A stretch of DNA of 64,000 bases from Enterobacter sp. RIT418 (GTDB taxonomy: Bacteria; Pseudomonadota; Gammaproteobacteria; Enterobacterales; Enterobacteriaceae). The stretch covers positions 152,063 to 216,062 of the forward strand of contig NZ_QBJD02000009.1 in NCBI RefSeq assembly GCF_003057745.1, in the 5' to 3' direction. Both the position numbers and the translations under genes were made by a program. Below the pieces are notes generated by a model that was not told the DNA's origin, searched no databases, and saw only the letters and a list, made by a program, of their open reading frames with translations. Positions 48,933-58,204 of the stretch are shown here, piece after piece; the first letter of the stretch is position 1; each line of letters opens with the position of its first letter.

Positions 48933-50156
48933 ATGTCACTCTATAAATACCCGCTCGTTCAAAACGTACTTGAAGCCTCGCAGGAGCGCATTGAGTGGTC
49001 CCTTGAAAATTTCCCCCGGGTTTGCGTCTCTTTTTCCGGGGGGAAAGATTCTACCGTTATGCTGCACCTGACGGCGCAATTAGCCCGTAAACGAAATAAA
49101 AAAATTAGCGTCCTCTTCATCGACTGGGAAGCACAATTCTCCTGCACCATCGAGCATGTTATGAACATGCGAGAAGCGTACCGGGACGTGATTGATAACT
49201 TCTACTGGGTCGCGCTCCCGCTTACCACCCAAAACGCCCTTTCCCAGTACCAGCCTGAATGGCAGTGCTGGGAACCGGGGGCAAAATGGGTGCGCCAACC
49301 TCCGGCGGAGGCCATTACCTCCCCTGACTATTTCGATTTCTATCAACCGGGAATGACCTTCGAGGAGTTTGTCCGTTCATTTTCCGACTGGTTTGCCAGC
49401 AATCGCCCTGCTGCCGTCATGATCGGCATTCGCGCGGACGAGTCCTATAACCGCTTTTTGACCATCGCCAACGCGCGCAAGCAGCGGTTTGCCGACGATA
49501 AGCCCTGGACGACCGTCGCACCCGGCGGGCACGCATGGTATCTCTATCCCATTTACGACTGGAAAACGGCCGATCTGTGGACCTGGTTCGCCAAAACCGG
49601 CAATAGCTATAACCCGCTGTATGACCTGATGTTTCAGGCGGGCGTCCCTCCGCGCTACATGCGCATCTGTGAACCGTTTGGCCCAGAGCAGCGCCAGGGG
49701 CTGTGGCTTTATCACGTCATTGAACCCGATCGCTGGGCCGCCATGTGCGAGCGCGTCAGCGGCGCACGAAGCGGCGGCATCTATGCAGGCCAGGATAACC
49801 ATTTCTACGGGCACCGCAAAATCCTCAAGCCCGAGAGCCTCAGCTGGAAAGAATATGCCCTGCTGCTGCTCGACAGCATGCCGCAAAATACGGCGGAACA
49901 TTACCGCAATAAAATCGCCGTTTATTTGCACTGGTACATCAATAAAGGCATGCCCGATATTCCAGATACGCAGGACGGCGATATCGGTTCAAAAGACATT
50001 CCCTCCTGGCGACGTATTTGCAAGGTCCTTCTCAATAACGACTACTGGTGCCGGGCATTATCCTTTAGCCCCAACAAGCCAAAACACTACAAGCGCTACA
50101 GCGACCGGATTAAATTGAAACGTAAGGAATGGAATATATTATGCAGCAGCGACTGA
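48933..50156 (+). CDS. ybdN: PAPS reductase-like (PP-loop) protein YbdN / IbrA family
   Basis: This 407-residue protein has an adenylation-type PP-loop SGGKDS at residues 35-40 and an N-terminal domain like phosphoadenosine-phosphosulfate reductase. It also carries a long family-specific C-terminal part (MRICEPFGPEQRQGLWLYHVIEPDRW and SWRRICKVLLNNDYWCRALSFSP). It lacks the canonical C-terminal catalytic Cys motif of sulfate-assimilation reductases. Its homologue IbrA acts with IbrB to raise expression of Eib surface proteins in E. coli; the biochemical activity is unknown. The start is ATG 48933; ybdM overlaps the 3' end. Confidence 0.9.
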   Translation: MSLYKYPLVQNVLEASQERIEWSLENFPRVCVSFSGGKDSTVMLHLTAQLARKRNKKISVLFIDWEAQFSCTIEHVMNMREAYRDVIDNFYWVALPLTTQNALSQYQPEWQCWEPGAKWVRQPPAEAITSPDYFDFYQPGMTFEEFVRSFSDWFASNRPAAVMIGIRADESYNRFLTIANARKQRFADDKPWTTVAPGGHAWYLYPIYDWKTADLWTWFAKTGNSYNPLYDLMFQAGVPPRYMRICEPFGPEQRQGLWLYHVIEPDRWAAMCERVSGARSGGIYAGQDNHFYGHRKILKPESLSWKEYALLLLDSMPQNTAEHYRNKIAVYLHWYINKGMPDIPDTQDGDIGSKDIPSWRRICKVLLNNDYWCRALSFSPNKPKHYKRYSDRIKLKRKEWNILCSSD

Positions 50157-50767
50157 TCGACGAAATGAAAATATATCTTCAGTCACTTCCTGAAACGCAG
50201 CGAATTGACGCCATCAACGCCTTTCGTCAGGCGATACATGAAACCAGCCCTTTTCGCGAGCAGCCCGTTGACTGCGTGCTGTGGATCAAACAGGACGATA
50301 TAACCGCCAATGACTACAACCCGAATAACGTCGCGCCGCCGGAAAAGCGATTATTGAGCAAATCCCTCGAGCTGGACGGCTTCACCCAGCCGATTGTCGT
50401 CACGGAAAGCGAAGCGCAGCATTATGAAATTATCGACGGCTTTCATCGCCACGAAATTGGCAAAAACAGAGCCACGCTAAAACGGCAGCTAAAGGGGTAT
50501 TTACCCGTTACCTGCCTGCGAAAAGACCGTCAGGATAAATACAACCGCATGGCGGCGACGATTCGCCACAACCGCGCCCGAGGACGGCACCAGATCCACG
50601 CGATGTCGGAGATTGTGCGCGAACTTGTGCAGCTCGGCTGGGACGATGTGAGGGTGGGAAAAGAGCTGGGCATGGACAGCGACGAAGTGCTGCGCCTGAA
50701 GCAGATTAACGGCCTGCTGGAGCTGTTTGCAGACCGTCGTTACTCACAGGCCTGGACGGTAAAATAG
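50141..50767 (+). CDS. ybdM: ParB/sulfiredoxin-like protein YbdM / IbrB family
   Basis: This 208-residue protein has a ParB/Srx-type domain (about 45-125) with the phosphate-binding motif DGFHR at residues 99-103. A conserved basic block ATIRHNRARGRHQ (139-151) and a helix-turn-helix-like segment (VRVGKELGMDSDEVLRLKQ) follow. The paired PP-loop protein overlaps by 16 bases, indicating a functional unit. ATG 50141 is preferred over ATG 50129, which abuts AAGGA directly. The stop is adjacent to the convergent ybdL stop. Confidence 0.88.
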   Translation: MQQRLIDEMKIYLQSLPETQRIDAINAFRQAIHETSPFREQPVDCVLWIKQDDITANDYNPNNVAPPEKRLLSKSLELDGFTQPIVVTESEAQHYEIIDGFHRHEIGKNRATLKRQLKGYLPVTCLRKDRQDKYNRMAATIRHNRARGRHQIHAMSEIVRELVQLGWDDVRVGKELGMDSDEVLRLKQINGLLELFADRRYSQAWTVK

Positions 50768-51928
50768 TCAGAGCGTATTCAGGCGCTCTGCCGCCGCGAG
50801 AAGCGTCGATTCCTGCTTCGCGAAGCACAGGCGAATCAGCCTGTGCGGGAAGGGATCGGCGCAGAATACCGACAGCGGGATCGCCGCAACCCCAACCTCT
50901 TTCGTCAGCCACTGGCAAAAGCTCACGTCGTCCAGATCGGAAATGGCGCTGTAGTCGGCCAGCAGGAAGTAGGTGCCTTCGCACGGCAAAATCTCAAGGC
51001 GGCTCTGGCTTAATGCACTAACGAAGCGATCCCTGCGCGCGCGGTAAAAATCCGGCAGCTCGCGATAATGCTCCGGCTGCGCGCGCAGCATATCCGCCAG
51101 CGCCAGCTGCGCCGGCGTGTTCACCGCAAAGGTTAAATACTGATGCACCTTTCGCAGCTCCGCGCTGATGGCCGAAGGTGCAACGCAGTAGCCCACCTTC
51201 CAGCCGGTCATGTGGTAGGTTTTGCCAAAGGATGAGACGGCGACGGCGCGCTCGCGAAGCTGCGGATGCGCCAGCACGCTGGCATGCCCTTCCTTTGCAA
51301 AACAGATGTGCTCATACACCTCATCGCTCAGGACATAGATCTCGCGCTCGGCAATCGCCTGCCATAGCGCGGCGAAGTCCGCTTTCTGCCACACCGTGGC
51401 GGACGGGTTGTGCGGCGTGTTCAGAATGACAAGACGGGTTTTGTCGCTCAGCTGCGCGGCAAACGCCTGCCAGTCCGGGCGGAAATGCGGCGGCTGAAGC
51501 GCGATGCGTTTCACTACGCCGCCGGAAAGTTCTACCGCAGGCGCGTAGCTGTCATAGCTCGGGTCAAAGCAAATGACCTCATCACCGCTTCGCACCAGCG
51601 CGGTAATCGCGGCATACAGCGCTTCTGTTGCCCCCGCCGTCACCGTGATGTCGCTGTTTGCATCCGGCCTGTGGCCGTAAAGTTCCGCGGTTTTATCGGC
51701 AATCGCTTCCCGCAGCGCCTGCACGCCGGTCATCGGCGCATACTGGTTTGCGCCCTGCGCCACGTGATGCGCCAGGCGCTCCTGCAGATAGGATGGACCA
51801 TCAAAATCCGGGAACCCCTGCGAAAGATTGATGGCGTTATGCTGCTGAGCCAGCGCGCTCATCCGGGTAAAGATGGTTGTGCCTAAATCAGGAAGCTTAC
51901 TTTTTGGAATCAATGGGTTGTTGCTCAT
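50768..51928 (-). CDS. ybdL: Methionine aminotransferase YbdL
   Basis: This 386-residue class-I PLP aminotransferase prefers methionine, histidine and phenylalanine. The PLP lysine is in SSFGKTYHMTGWKVGY (about Lys235), and NTPHNPSA and SDEVYEH are conserved cofactor contacts. In this genome it is divergent from mtnBCD and shares their MetJ-box region, so it very likely performs the last salvage step, 2-keto-4-methylthiobutyrate to methionine (the MtnE role). Length equals E. coli. Confidence 0.93.
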   Translation of the reverse strand: MSNNPLIPKSKLPDLGTTIFTRMSALAQQHNAINLSQGFPDFDGPSYLQERLAHHVAQGANQYAPMTGVQALREAIADKTAELYGHRPDANSDITVTAGATEALYAAITALVRSGDEVICFDPSYDSYAPAVELSGGVVKRIALQPPHFRPDWQAFAAQLSDKTRLVILNTPHNPSATVWQKADFAALWQAIAEREIYVLSDEVYEHICFAKEGHASVLAHPQLRERAVAVSSFGKTYHMTGWKVGYCVAPSAISAELRKVHQYLTFAVNTPAQLALADMLRAQPEHYRELPDFYRARRDRFVSALSQSRLEILPCEGTYFLLADYSAISDLDDVSFCQWLTKEVGVAAIPLSVFCADPFPHRLIRLCFAKQESTLLAAAERLNTL

Positions 51929-51985
51929 TGTGCTGCGCCTGTTTGTAATACTTATGTTGCTGCCACTATAACACGATGTTACTCT

Positions 51986-52019
51986 TTGGCAATCAAGACG
52001 CTTAGACGTCTAAACGATA
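51986..52019 (+). promoter_or_regulatory. mtnBCD promoter with three MetJ boxes
   Basis: TTGGCA (51986-51991) and TCTAAA (52009-52014) are 17 bases apart. Over them lie three tandem 8-mers at 51996-52019: AGACGCTT, AGACGTCT (perfect MetJ box) and AAACGATA. Occupancy by MetJ would block the -10, giving repression when S-adenosylmethionine is plentiful; divergent ybdL may share the control. Confidence 0.75.
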
Positions 52020-52050
52020 TGAATATTCCTGGCCGGGAGGGTAAAGGAAA

Positions 52051-52665
52051 ATGACGGACAACCTGCAGTTTGCACATCTGGTCGACGCCTGCCGCTGGAT
52101 CGGCGCCAAAGGCTGGGCGCCCGCCACGGGCGGAAATATGTCGATACGTCAGGACGCGCGCCTGTGCTGGCTTAGCGAATCCGGCAAGGACAAGGGCAGC
52201 CTGACGACCGACGATTTTCTCCAGGTCGAGATCGCCACCAACCGCGCGCCCTCCGGCCGCAGGCCGTCGGCAGAAACCGGGCTGCATACCCTGATCTATC
52301 GCCTGTTCCCGGAGGCCAACGCCGTGCTGCACGTTCACACGGTTAACGCCACGGTGCTCTCCAGGCTGGTGAAAGAGGATGAACTCCACCTCAGCGGCTT
52401 TGAGATGCAAAAATCCCTCGCCGGGCAGACCACGCATCGGGATACGGTGGCTATCCCGGTCTTTGACAACGACCAGGACATCGACGCCCTCGCCGCCCGA
52501 ATCGCCCGCTCCGCGCAGGCGCGCCCGCTTAATTATGGTTTTCTTCTGCGCGGCCATGGCTTAACCTGCTGGGGGCGCGACGTGGCTGAAGCCCGCCGTC
52601 ACCTGGAAGGATTAGAGTTTTTATTCGAATGCGAGATGCGTTTACGACAACTGGAGAGAGTATGA
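52051..52665 (+). CDS. mtnB: Methylthioribulose-1-phosphate dehydratase MtnB
   Basis: This 204-residue class-II aldolase-fold enzyme dehydrates 5-methylthioribulose 1-phosphate. The zinc-site pair His94/His96 (HVHTVNA) and an N-terminal substrate loop (TGGNMSIR, 27-33) are visible. AAAGGA precedes the ATG. The 3' end overlaps the start of mtnC. It leads a MetJ-controlled operon. Confidence 0.93.
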   Translation: MTDNLQFAHLVDACRWIGAKGWAPATGGNMSIRQDARLCWLSESGKDKGSLTTDDFLQVEIATNRAPSGRRPSAETGLHTLIYRLFPEANAVLHVHTVNATVLSRLVKEDELHLSGFEMQKSLAGQTTHRDTVAIPVFDNDQDIDALAARIARSAQARPLNYGFLLRGHGLTCWGRDVAEARRHLEGLEFLFECEMRLRQLERV

Positions 52666-53351
52666 TTCGCGCGATTGTGACGGATATTGAAGGGACCACC
52701 AGCGATATTCGTTTTGTCCATAACGTTTTGTTCCCCTACGCGCGCGCGCGTCTGGCGGCGTTTGTCACCGCCCAGCAGTACGCCGAGCCGGTCAAATCAA
52801 TTCTGGACAACCTGCGCGATGAAATCAGCAATCCGCACTCCTCCACGGGTGAGCTTATCGACGCGCTGTTTGCGTTTATGGATGAAGACCGAAAATCCAC
52901 GGCGCTGAAGGCGCTGCAGGGCATCATCTGGCACGACGGCTACGTCAACGGCGACTTTACCGGCCACCTCTACCCGGACGTCCTGCCCGCGCTGGAAAAA
53001 TGGAAGTCGCAGGGTATTGATCTCTATGTTTATTCCTCCGGTTCCGTTGCCGCGCAGAAACTGTTATTTGGCTACAGCGACGAAGGTGATATTACTCATC
53101 TGTTTAGCGGCTATTTTGATACGCGCATCGGCGCCAAGCGCGAGGTGCAGTCCTATCAGAACATCGCGGCGCAAACGGGCATTGCCCCGTCGCAGATCCT
53201 GTTCTTGTCCGACATTCACCAGGAGCTGGACGCCGCCGAGCAGGCCGGCTTTCGCACCCTGCAGCTGATTCGCGGTAACGACGACGGCGCAAGCCATCAT
53301 CACCAGGTCCACCAGTTTGACGAGATTAATCCGGAGCAGATCCCTTCATGA
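52662..53351 (+). CDS. mtnC: Enolase-phosphatase E1 (MtnC)
   Basis: This 229-residue HAD-family bifunctional enzyme enolises then dephosphorylates 2,3-diketo-5-methylthiopentyl 1-phosphate to acireductone. The HAD motif I appears as DIEGTT (residues 8-13), as is typical of E1 with Glu at the second position, followed by VYSSGS (motif II) and a late [12 protein letters not shown]. The ATG at 52662 overlaps the mtnB stop; a frame 11 codons longer begins inside mtnB. The stop overlaps the mtnD start (ATGA). Confidence 0.94.
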   Translation: MIRAIVTDIEGTTSDIRFVHNVLFPYARARLAAFVTAQQYAEPVKSILDNLRDEISNPHSSTGELIDALFAFMDEDRKSTALKALQGIIWHDGYVNGDFTGHLYPDVLPALEKWKSQGIDLYVYSSGSVAAQKLLFGYSDEGDITHLFSGYFDTRIGAKREVQSYQNIAAQTGIAPSQILFLSDIHQELDAAEQAGFRTLQLIRGNDDGASHHHQVHQFDEINPEQIPS

Positions 53352-53890
53352 GCGCATTGACCCTCTATTCCGACAAAGACGCCAGCCAGCCCCAGTGGCA
53401 CAGCACCGACGCCGATGAAATCGCCCAAAAGCTTAACGCCAGAGGCGTGCGCTTCGAGCGCTGGGCGGCGGATCGTGATTTAGGCCGCGATCCCGCGCCG
53501 GAGAAGGTGATCGACGCCTATCAGCACGCGATCGACAGGCTAGTCGCGGAGAAAGGCTATCAAAGCTGGGACGTCATTAGCCTGCGCGCCGATAACCCGC
53601 AGAAAGAGGCGCTGCGCGCGAAGTTCCTGAACGAACACACCCACGGCGAAGACGAAGTGCGTTTCTTCGTGGAAGGCGCGGGGCTGTTCTGCCTGCACAT
53701 TGGCGATGAGGTGTACCAGGTTCTGTGCGAGAAAAACGACCTGATATCGGTGCCCGCCGGCACGCCGCACTGGTTTGATATGGGTTCCGAGCCGAACTTT
53801 ACGGCGATTCGTATTTTCGATAACCCCGAAGGATGGATCGCGCAGTTTACCGGTGATGCGATCGCGGATGCGTATCCAAAGCTGGCATAG
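53348..53890 (+). CDS. mtnD: Acireductone dioxygenase (MtnD)
   Basis: This 180-residue cupin dioxygenase turns acireductone into 2-keto-4-methylthiobutyrate plus formate (iron form) or an off-pathway product with carbon monoxide (nickel form). The metal ligands are His97, His99, Glu103 and His141 (HTHGEDE and TPHWFDMG). It is the last gene of mtnBCD and is followed by an intrinsic terminator. Confidence 0.95.
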   Translation: MSALTLYSDKDASQPQWHSTDADEIAQKLNARGVRFERWAADRDLGRDPAPEKVIDAYQHAIDRLVAEKGYQSWDVISLRADNPQKEALRAKFLNEHTHGEDEVRFFVEGAGLFCLHIGDEVYQVLCEKNDLISVPAGTPHWFDMGSEPNFTAIRIFDNPEGWIAQFTGDAIADAYPKLA

Positions 53891-53898
53891 GTAAAAGC

Positions 53899-53925
53899 AA
53901 AACGGCAGCTATAGCTGCCGTTTTT
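53899..53925 (+). terminator. Terminator after mtnD
   Basis: AAAACGGCAGC / GCTGCCGTTTTT around a TATA loop, immediately after mtnD. Confidence 0.9.
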
Positions 53926-53931
53926 AGTGTT

Positions 53932-53973
53932 TGCTCCCTCTCCCTGTGGGAGAGGGTCGGGGTGAGGGCATCA
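53932..53973. repeat. REP-like palindrome after mtnD
   Basis: A 42-base unit, reverse complement of the copy at 8491-8532 except for two substitutions. It lies between the convergent mtnD and SRPBCC genes. Confidence 0.8.
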
Positions 53974-53986
53974 GGCCGCTGGAGCT

Positions 53987-54457
53987 TCAACGCTCCAGCC
54001 CCTTCACATACCCCACCAGCTGATCCAGCACAATCCCCCACCCTTCGTGGAAGCCCATCTGCTCGTGCTGCTCGCGGATTTCCTTCGTCGCATGGCGCGC
54101 AATCGCCGTGTAGCGCGTTTTCCCCTCCCCGACGTCTTGCAGCAGCAGGATCGCGGTCATAAACGGTTTTTCGGCAGGCTTCCAGCCTTCGGTATAGCCG
54201 TCGGTGAATACCAGCTTTTTACCCGGGTCAATCTCCAGAAATACGCCCCGGTTGTCCATCCGCTGGCCGTCCACTTCAAATACGGTGTTGAATCGCCCGC
54301 CGACGCGCAGGTCGAGATCGCATTCGGTCACCTTATGGGGAGCGGGAATAAAGAAGTTTTTGATGTGCTCCGGCGTAGTCCAGCAGAGCCACAGCAGGTC
54401 GCGCGGGGCGTCCACCACGCGCTCCAGTTTTAAGTCTGTTTCAGGATCGAGCGTCAC
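53987..54457 (-). CDS. SRPBCC/AHSA1 domain protein
   Basis: This 156-residue START-like protein of the AHSA1 (COG3832) group contains a hydrophobic-pocket fold with LERVVDAPRDLLWLCWTTPEHIKNFF near the N-terminus and the typical HEGWG motif close to the end. The function is not predictable; relatives bind small hydrophobic ligands. I start at GTG 54457 because GAGGA lies seven bases upstream; a longer frame reaches into mtnA. It follows mtnA by 43 bases on the same strand and may be co-transcribed. Confidence 0.85.
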   Translation of the reverse strand: MTLDPETDLKLERVVDAPRDLLWLCWTTPEHIKNFFIPAPHKVTECDLDLRVGGRFNTVFEVDGQRMDNRGVFLEIDPGKKLVFTDGYTEGWKPAEKPFMTAILLLQDVGEGKTRYTAIARHATKEIREQHEQMGFHEGWGIVLDQLVGYVKGLER

Positions 54458-54500
54458 GATACTGTCCTCGAAAAGGAACCCTCTGAAAGGATAGCCCGGG

Positions 54501-55517
54501 TCAGGCAAATTTTCCCGACGCCACCTCTTCAGGCGTGACCACGCCCGTATCAAGGACCCATCCGCTTATCAGCGCCGCTGGCGTCACGTCGAACGCCGGG
54601 TTGTAAACCCGCGCGTTTTCCGGCGCCCACTGCACCGCACCGAAGCTTCCGGCCACGCCCGTCACCTCACCGGCGGCGCGCTGCTCAATCGGGATCGCCT
54701 CGCCGTTCGGGCAGCCAGGGTCAAGCGTGGTCTGCGGCGCGGCAACGTAGAACGGAATGCCGTGGAATTTCGCCAGCACCGCCAGGGAATAGGTGCCAAT
54801 TTTGTTCGCCACGTCGCCGTTGGCGGCGATGCGATCCGCCCCGACCCACACGGCGTCTACCTGCCCTTTTGCCATCAGGCTGGCGGCCATAGAATCGGTG
54901 ATCAACTGATAAGGAACGCCCAGCTCGCCCAGCTCCCACGCGGTCAGCCTGCCGCCCTGCAAGAGTGGACGGGTTTCATCCACCCAGACGTTGCTAACGT
55001 TACCCTCATGATGCGCGCGAGCAATCACGCCCAGCGCCGTTCCGACGCCCGCGGTCGCCAGCCCGCCGGTATTACAGTGGGTCAACAGGCGGCTGCCGGG
55101 CTTCACCAGCGCGCTACCCGCTTTCGCAATCGCGTCGCAAAGCTGTCTGTCTTCCTCAATCAGGCGCAGCGCTTCGGCCACCAGGGCCGGAACATACTCT
55201 TCCTGCCACAGCGCCTGCTTCATGCGGTCGAGGTTGTTCATCAGGTTCACCGCCGTCGGGCGCGAGGCGCGCAGCGTTTCCAACGCCGCCGCCAGCGCGT
55301 CGCGGCTATTGCCGTTTTCCGCCATCAGCGCCAGCAGCAGGCTTGCGGAGAGGCCAATCAGCGGCGCGCCGCGCACCCGCAGGGCGTGAATATGGCCCAC
55401 CAGCGCCTCGACGCTGGAGGCGTCCAGCCAGCGTTTCTCCTGCGGAAGCGCCTGCTGGTCGAGAATAAAGAGCTGATTATCCGCCACCCGCAGGCTGGTC
55501 GTCTGTAATGTCTGCAT
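54501..55517 (-). CDS. mtnA: Methylthioribose-1-phosphate isomerase MtnA
   Basis: This 338-residue eIF2B-like isomerase converts methylthioribose 1-phosphate to the ribulose form. The catalytic pair corresponds to Cys148 ([12 protein letters not shown]) and Asp228 ([17 protein letters not shown]). It is divergent from mtnK, the preceding enzyme of the pathway, with a shared 106-base control region that contains MetJ boxes. Confidence 0.95.
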   Translation of the reverse strand: MQTLQTTSLRVADNQLFILDQQALPQEKRWLDASSVEALVGHIHALRVRGAPLIGLSASLLLALMAENGNSRDALAAALETLRASRPTAVNLMNNLDRMKQALWQEEYVPALVAEALRLIEEDRQLCDAIAKAGSALVKPGSRLLTHCNTGGLATAGVGTALGVIARAHHEGNVSNVWVDETRPLLQGGRLTAWELGELGVPYQLITDSMAASLMAKGQVDAVWVGADRIAANGDVANKIGTYSLAVLAKFHGIPFYVAAPQTTLDPGCPNGEAIPIEQRAAGEVTGVAGSFGAVQWAPENARVYNPAFDVTPAALISGWVLDTGVVTPEEVASGKFA

Positions 55518-55550
55518 GTCGTTAATTCTCTGTTGCGTTGTTGTAGCACA

Positions 55551-55593
55551 TTGTGTCAGGATGAAATCCAGATGTATAGACGTCTAAATGTCT
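55551..55593 (+). promoter_or_regulatory. mtnK promoter with three MetJ boxes
   Basis: TTGTGT (55551-55556) and TATAGA (55575-55580) are 18 bases apart. Three tandem 8-mers at 55570-55593 read AGATGTAT, AGACGTCT (perfect) and AAATGTCT. This parallels the mtnBCD operator and should place mtnK, and perhaps mtnA, under MetJ. Confidence 0.75.
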
Positions 55594-55623
55594 TTAATTA
55601 GCAAAACGCGCGAGGAGCAGGCC

Positions 55624-56823
55624 ATGTCGCAATACCGTACCTTTACCGCCCAGGACGCCGTGGAGTATGCCAGGCAGTTCGGCGGCGTTGATAACCCATC
55701 ATCGCTGGTGGAGGCGCAGGAGGTGGGCGACGGCAACCTCAATCTGGTGTTCAAAATCTTCGACAGCGCAGGCGTGAGCCGCATCGTCGTTAAGCAGGCG
55801 CTGCCCTACGTGCGCTGCGTCGGCGAGTCGTGGCCGCTGACGCTGGACCGCGCGCGGCTTGAGGCGCAAACGCTGGTCGAGCACTATCGGCACAGTCCGC
55901 AGCACACGGTGAAAATCCACCACTTTGACCCGGACCTGGCGGCGATGGTGATGGAAGATCTCTCCAGCCACCGCATCTGGCGCGGCGAGCTGATTAAGAA
56001 TGTCTATTACCCGCAGGCCGCTCGCCAGCTGGGTGAATATCTTGCCCACGCGCTGTTCCACACCAGCGACTTTTATCTGCACCCGCACGAGAAAAAGGCG
56101 CAGGTGGCGCAGTTCATCAACCCGGAGATGTGCGAGATCACCGAGGATCTGTTCTTCAACGATCCGTATCAGATCCACGCGCGCAACAGCTACCCGGCCG
56201 AGCTGGAAAACGACGTGGCCGCCCTGCGCGACGACGCGCAGCTGAAGGTTGCGGTAGCCTCCCTGAAGCATCGCTTCTTCTCGCAGGCCGAAGCGCTGCT
56301 GCACGGCGATATTCACAGCGGGTCGATCTTCGTGGCGGAAGACAGCCTGAAGGCCATCGACGCCGAGTTCGGCTACTTCGGTCCGATTGGCTTTGATATC
56401 GGCACCGCCATCGGCAACCTGCTGCTGAACTTCTGCGGCCTGCCGGGACACCTCGGCATCCGCGATGCCGCCGCCGCCCGCGAGCAGCGCCTGACCGACA
56501 TCCAGGAGCTTTGGCACGCTTTTGCCGAACGCTTCCAGGCGCTGGCAAGCGAAAAAACGCGCGACGCCGCGCTCGCCGCGCCGGGCTATGCCTCCGCGTT
56601 TCTGAAAAAAGCGTGGACGGACGCCGTTGGCTTTTGCGGTACCGAGCTGATCCGCCGCAGCGTCGGGCTATCGCACGTGGCCGACATCGACACCATTCAG
56701 GACGAAGCAATGCGCCATGAGTGCCTGCGCCACGCCGTTACGCTCGGCAGAGCGCTGATTATGATTGCCGAGCGCATCGATAGCGTAGAAGAGCTGGTGG
56801 CGCGGGTGCGGCAGTACAGCTGA
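55624..56823 (+). CDS. mtnK: S-methyl-5-thioribose kinase MtnK
   Basis: This 399-residue protein-kinase-like small-molecule kinase phosphorylates methylthioribose at C1. The catalytic loop is [12 protein letters not shown], with the metal-binding [15 protein letters not shown] further on (Brenner-type and DXE motifs). I start at [10 protein letters not shown] after GAGGAGCAGG; an in-frame ATG 36 bases upstream lies over the promoter. It is flanked by divergent mtnA and a degenerate REP-like repeat. Confidence 0.95.
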   Translation: MSQYRTFTAQDAVEYARQFGGVDNPSSLVEAQEVGDGNLNLVFKIFDSAGVSRIVVKQALPYVRCVGESWPLTLDRARLEAQTLVEHYRHSPQHTVKIHHFDPDLAAMVMEDLSSHRIWRGELIKNVYYPQAARQLGEYLAHALFHTSDFYLHPHEKKAQVAQFINPEMCEITEDLFFNDPYQIHARNSYPAELENDVAALRDDAQLKVAVASLKHRFFSQAEALLHGDIHSGSIFVAEDSLKAIDAEFGYFGPIGFDIGTAIGNLLLNFCGLPGHLGIRDAAAAREQRLTDIQELWHAFAERFQALASEKTRDAALAAPGYASAFLKKAWTDAVGFCGTELIRRSVGLSHVADIDTIQDEAMRHECLRHAVTLGRALIMIAERIDSVEELVARVRQYS

Positions 56824-56829
56824 GTGCTT

Positions 56830-56862
56830 TACTCCCTCAGCCCCCTGGGAGAGGGGTTCAGG
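56830..56862. repeat. Degenerate REP-like palindrome after mtnK
   Basis: CTCCCTCAGCCCCCTGGGAGAGGGG resembles half of the REP-like unit seen elsewhere, with an imperfect left arm. The 158-base gap to the next gene holds nothing else clear. Confidence 0.5.
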
Positions 56863-56981
56863 CAGCACTCCCCCCCAACGTCCTGCGCGCCGCGTTTGAG
56901 AAAGTGGAATCCTTCCCCCGTTAATCGCGCCGACCGTCTATACCTAATGATGATTCTCCCCCTTCCCAACACGAGGTCATC

Positions 56982-57725
56982 ATGCAGATCGATTTAACAG
57001 GTAAGAAAGCGCTGGTTACCGGTGCCAGCCGCGGGCTGGGCCGCGCCATTGCCCTTTCGCTGGCAAAGGCCGGGGCCGACGTGGTCATTACGTATGAAAA
57101 ATCTGCCGATAAGGCGCAGGCGGTCGCCGAAGAAATAAAAGCGCTGGGGCGGCACGGCGAGGCCATTCAGGCCGACAGCGCCAGCGCCCAAGCGATTCAG
57201 GATGCCGTAACCCATGCGGCGCGCTCCCTCGGCGGGCTGGACATTCTGGTCAACAACGCCGGGATCGCGCGCGGCGGCCCGCTGGAGACCATGACGCTGG
57301 CTGACATCGACGCGCTGATCAACGTCAACATCCGCGGCGTGGTGATCGCCACCCAGGCGGCGCTCGTTCACCTTTCGGACGGCGGGCGAATCATCAACAT
57401 CGGCAGCTGTCTGGCAAACCGCGTGGCGATGCCGGGTATTGCCGTCTATTCGATGACCAAATCGGCGCTCAACTCCCTCACCCGCGGGCTGGCGCGAGAC
57501 CTCGGGCCGCGCGGCATCACGGTCAATCTCGTGCATCCCGGCCCGACGAACAGCGATATGAACCCGGAAGACGGTGAACAGGCCGACGCGCAGCGCCAGA
57601 TGATTGCCGTCGGCCATTACGGCCAGCCGGAAGACATCGCGGCGGCAGTCACGTTTCTTGCCAGCCCGGCCGCCGGGCAGATCTCCGGCACGGGGCTGGA
57701 CGTGGACGGCGGTTTGAACGCCTGA
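56982..57725 (+). CDS. Short-chain dehydrogenase/reductase
   Basis: This 247-residue classical SDR has the cofactor motif TGASRGLG (residues 13-20), NNAG (91-94) and the catalytic Ser142, Tyr156 and Lys160 (YSMTK). The C-terminal part (LARDLGPRGITVNLVHPGPTNSDMNPEDGEQ) resembles the BdcA/FabG-like subgroup. The Arg at position 17 suggests NADPH preference. Substrate unknown. It stands alone, with an intrinsic terminator 15 bases downstream. Confidence 0.88.
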   Translation: MQIDLTGKKALVTGASRGLGRAIALSLAKAGADVVITYEKSADKAQAVAEEIKALGRHGEAIQADSASAQAIQDAVTHAARSLGGLDILVNNAGIARGGPLETMTLADIDALINVNIRGVVIATQAALVHLSDGGRIINIGSCLANRVAMPGIAVYSMTKSALNSLTRGLARDLGPRGITVNLVHPGPTNSDMNPEDGEQADAQRQMIAVGHYGQPEDIAAAVTFLASPAAGQISGTGLDVDGGLNA

Positions 57726-57740
57726 TCGCATATTTTCTGC

Positions 57741-57769
57741 ACGCCTCTGCCGCCCGGCAGAGGCGTTTT
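57741..57769 (+). terminator. Terminator after the SDR gene
   Basis: Perfect 11-base stem ACGCCTCTGCC / GGCAGAGGCGT with a GCCC loop and TTTT. Confidence 0.85.
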
Positions 57770-57907
57770 CGAGCCGCCTCGACGGTTTGCGTTTTGCCGC
57801 TTTCTCCCGCGCGCTGCCCGCCCTACAGTGAACATAAGAAATTCGGAATTTATCTAATAGTCTTATTATTTCCTTATATTTTATGTGGGCGTACAGTGGA
57901 GGTACGG

Positions 57908-58204
57908 ATGAAGATTATCTGGTCTAATGGTGCAAAAAAGGCTTTTTCCAAAATTGACGAGCGGTATCAGCGCCGCATTGAGGTAAAGCTCGCCGAGCTG
58001 GATGACCGCTCGGCTCCCCGGCCCGATATCAAAAAAATATCGACGACAGAAAATCATTTCCGGTTACGCGTAGGCGATTACCGAATCGTCTATACGCTTC
58101 GGGACGATCCCGATGACCATTGTTATGTTCTGGCCGTCAAGCGCAGAACATCAACAACTTACCTGCACGAGGAGAAAGCCACCTATGGCTGTTCAGCTAA
58201 TTAA
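57908..58204 (+). CDS. RelE/ParE-superfamily toxin
   Basis: This 98-residue basic protein has the RelE-type core: a Lys/Arg-rich N-terminus (WSNGAKKAFSKIDERYQRRI), the central strand HFRLRVGDYRIVYTLRDD, and a late YVLAVKRRTSTTY. Such toxins are ribosome-dependent mRNA interferases or gyrase poisons. GGAGG lies seven bases before the ATG at 57908; an open frame extends upstream through AT-rich promoter DNA and is not real. The antitoxin start overlaps its 3' end. Confidence 0.85.
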   Translation: MKIIWSNGAKKAFSKIDERYQRRIEVKLAELDDRSAPRPDIKKISTTENHFRLRVGDYRIVYTLRDDPDDHCYVLAVKRRTSTTYLHEEKATYGCSAN

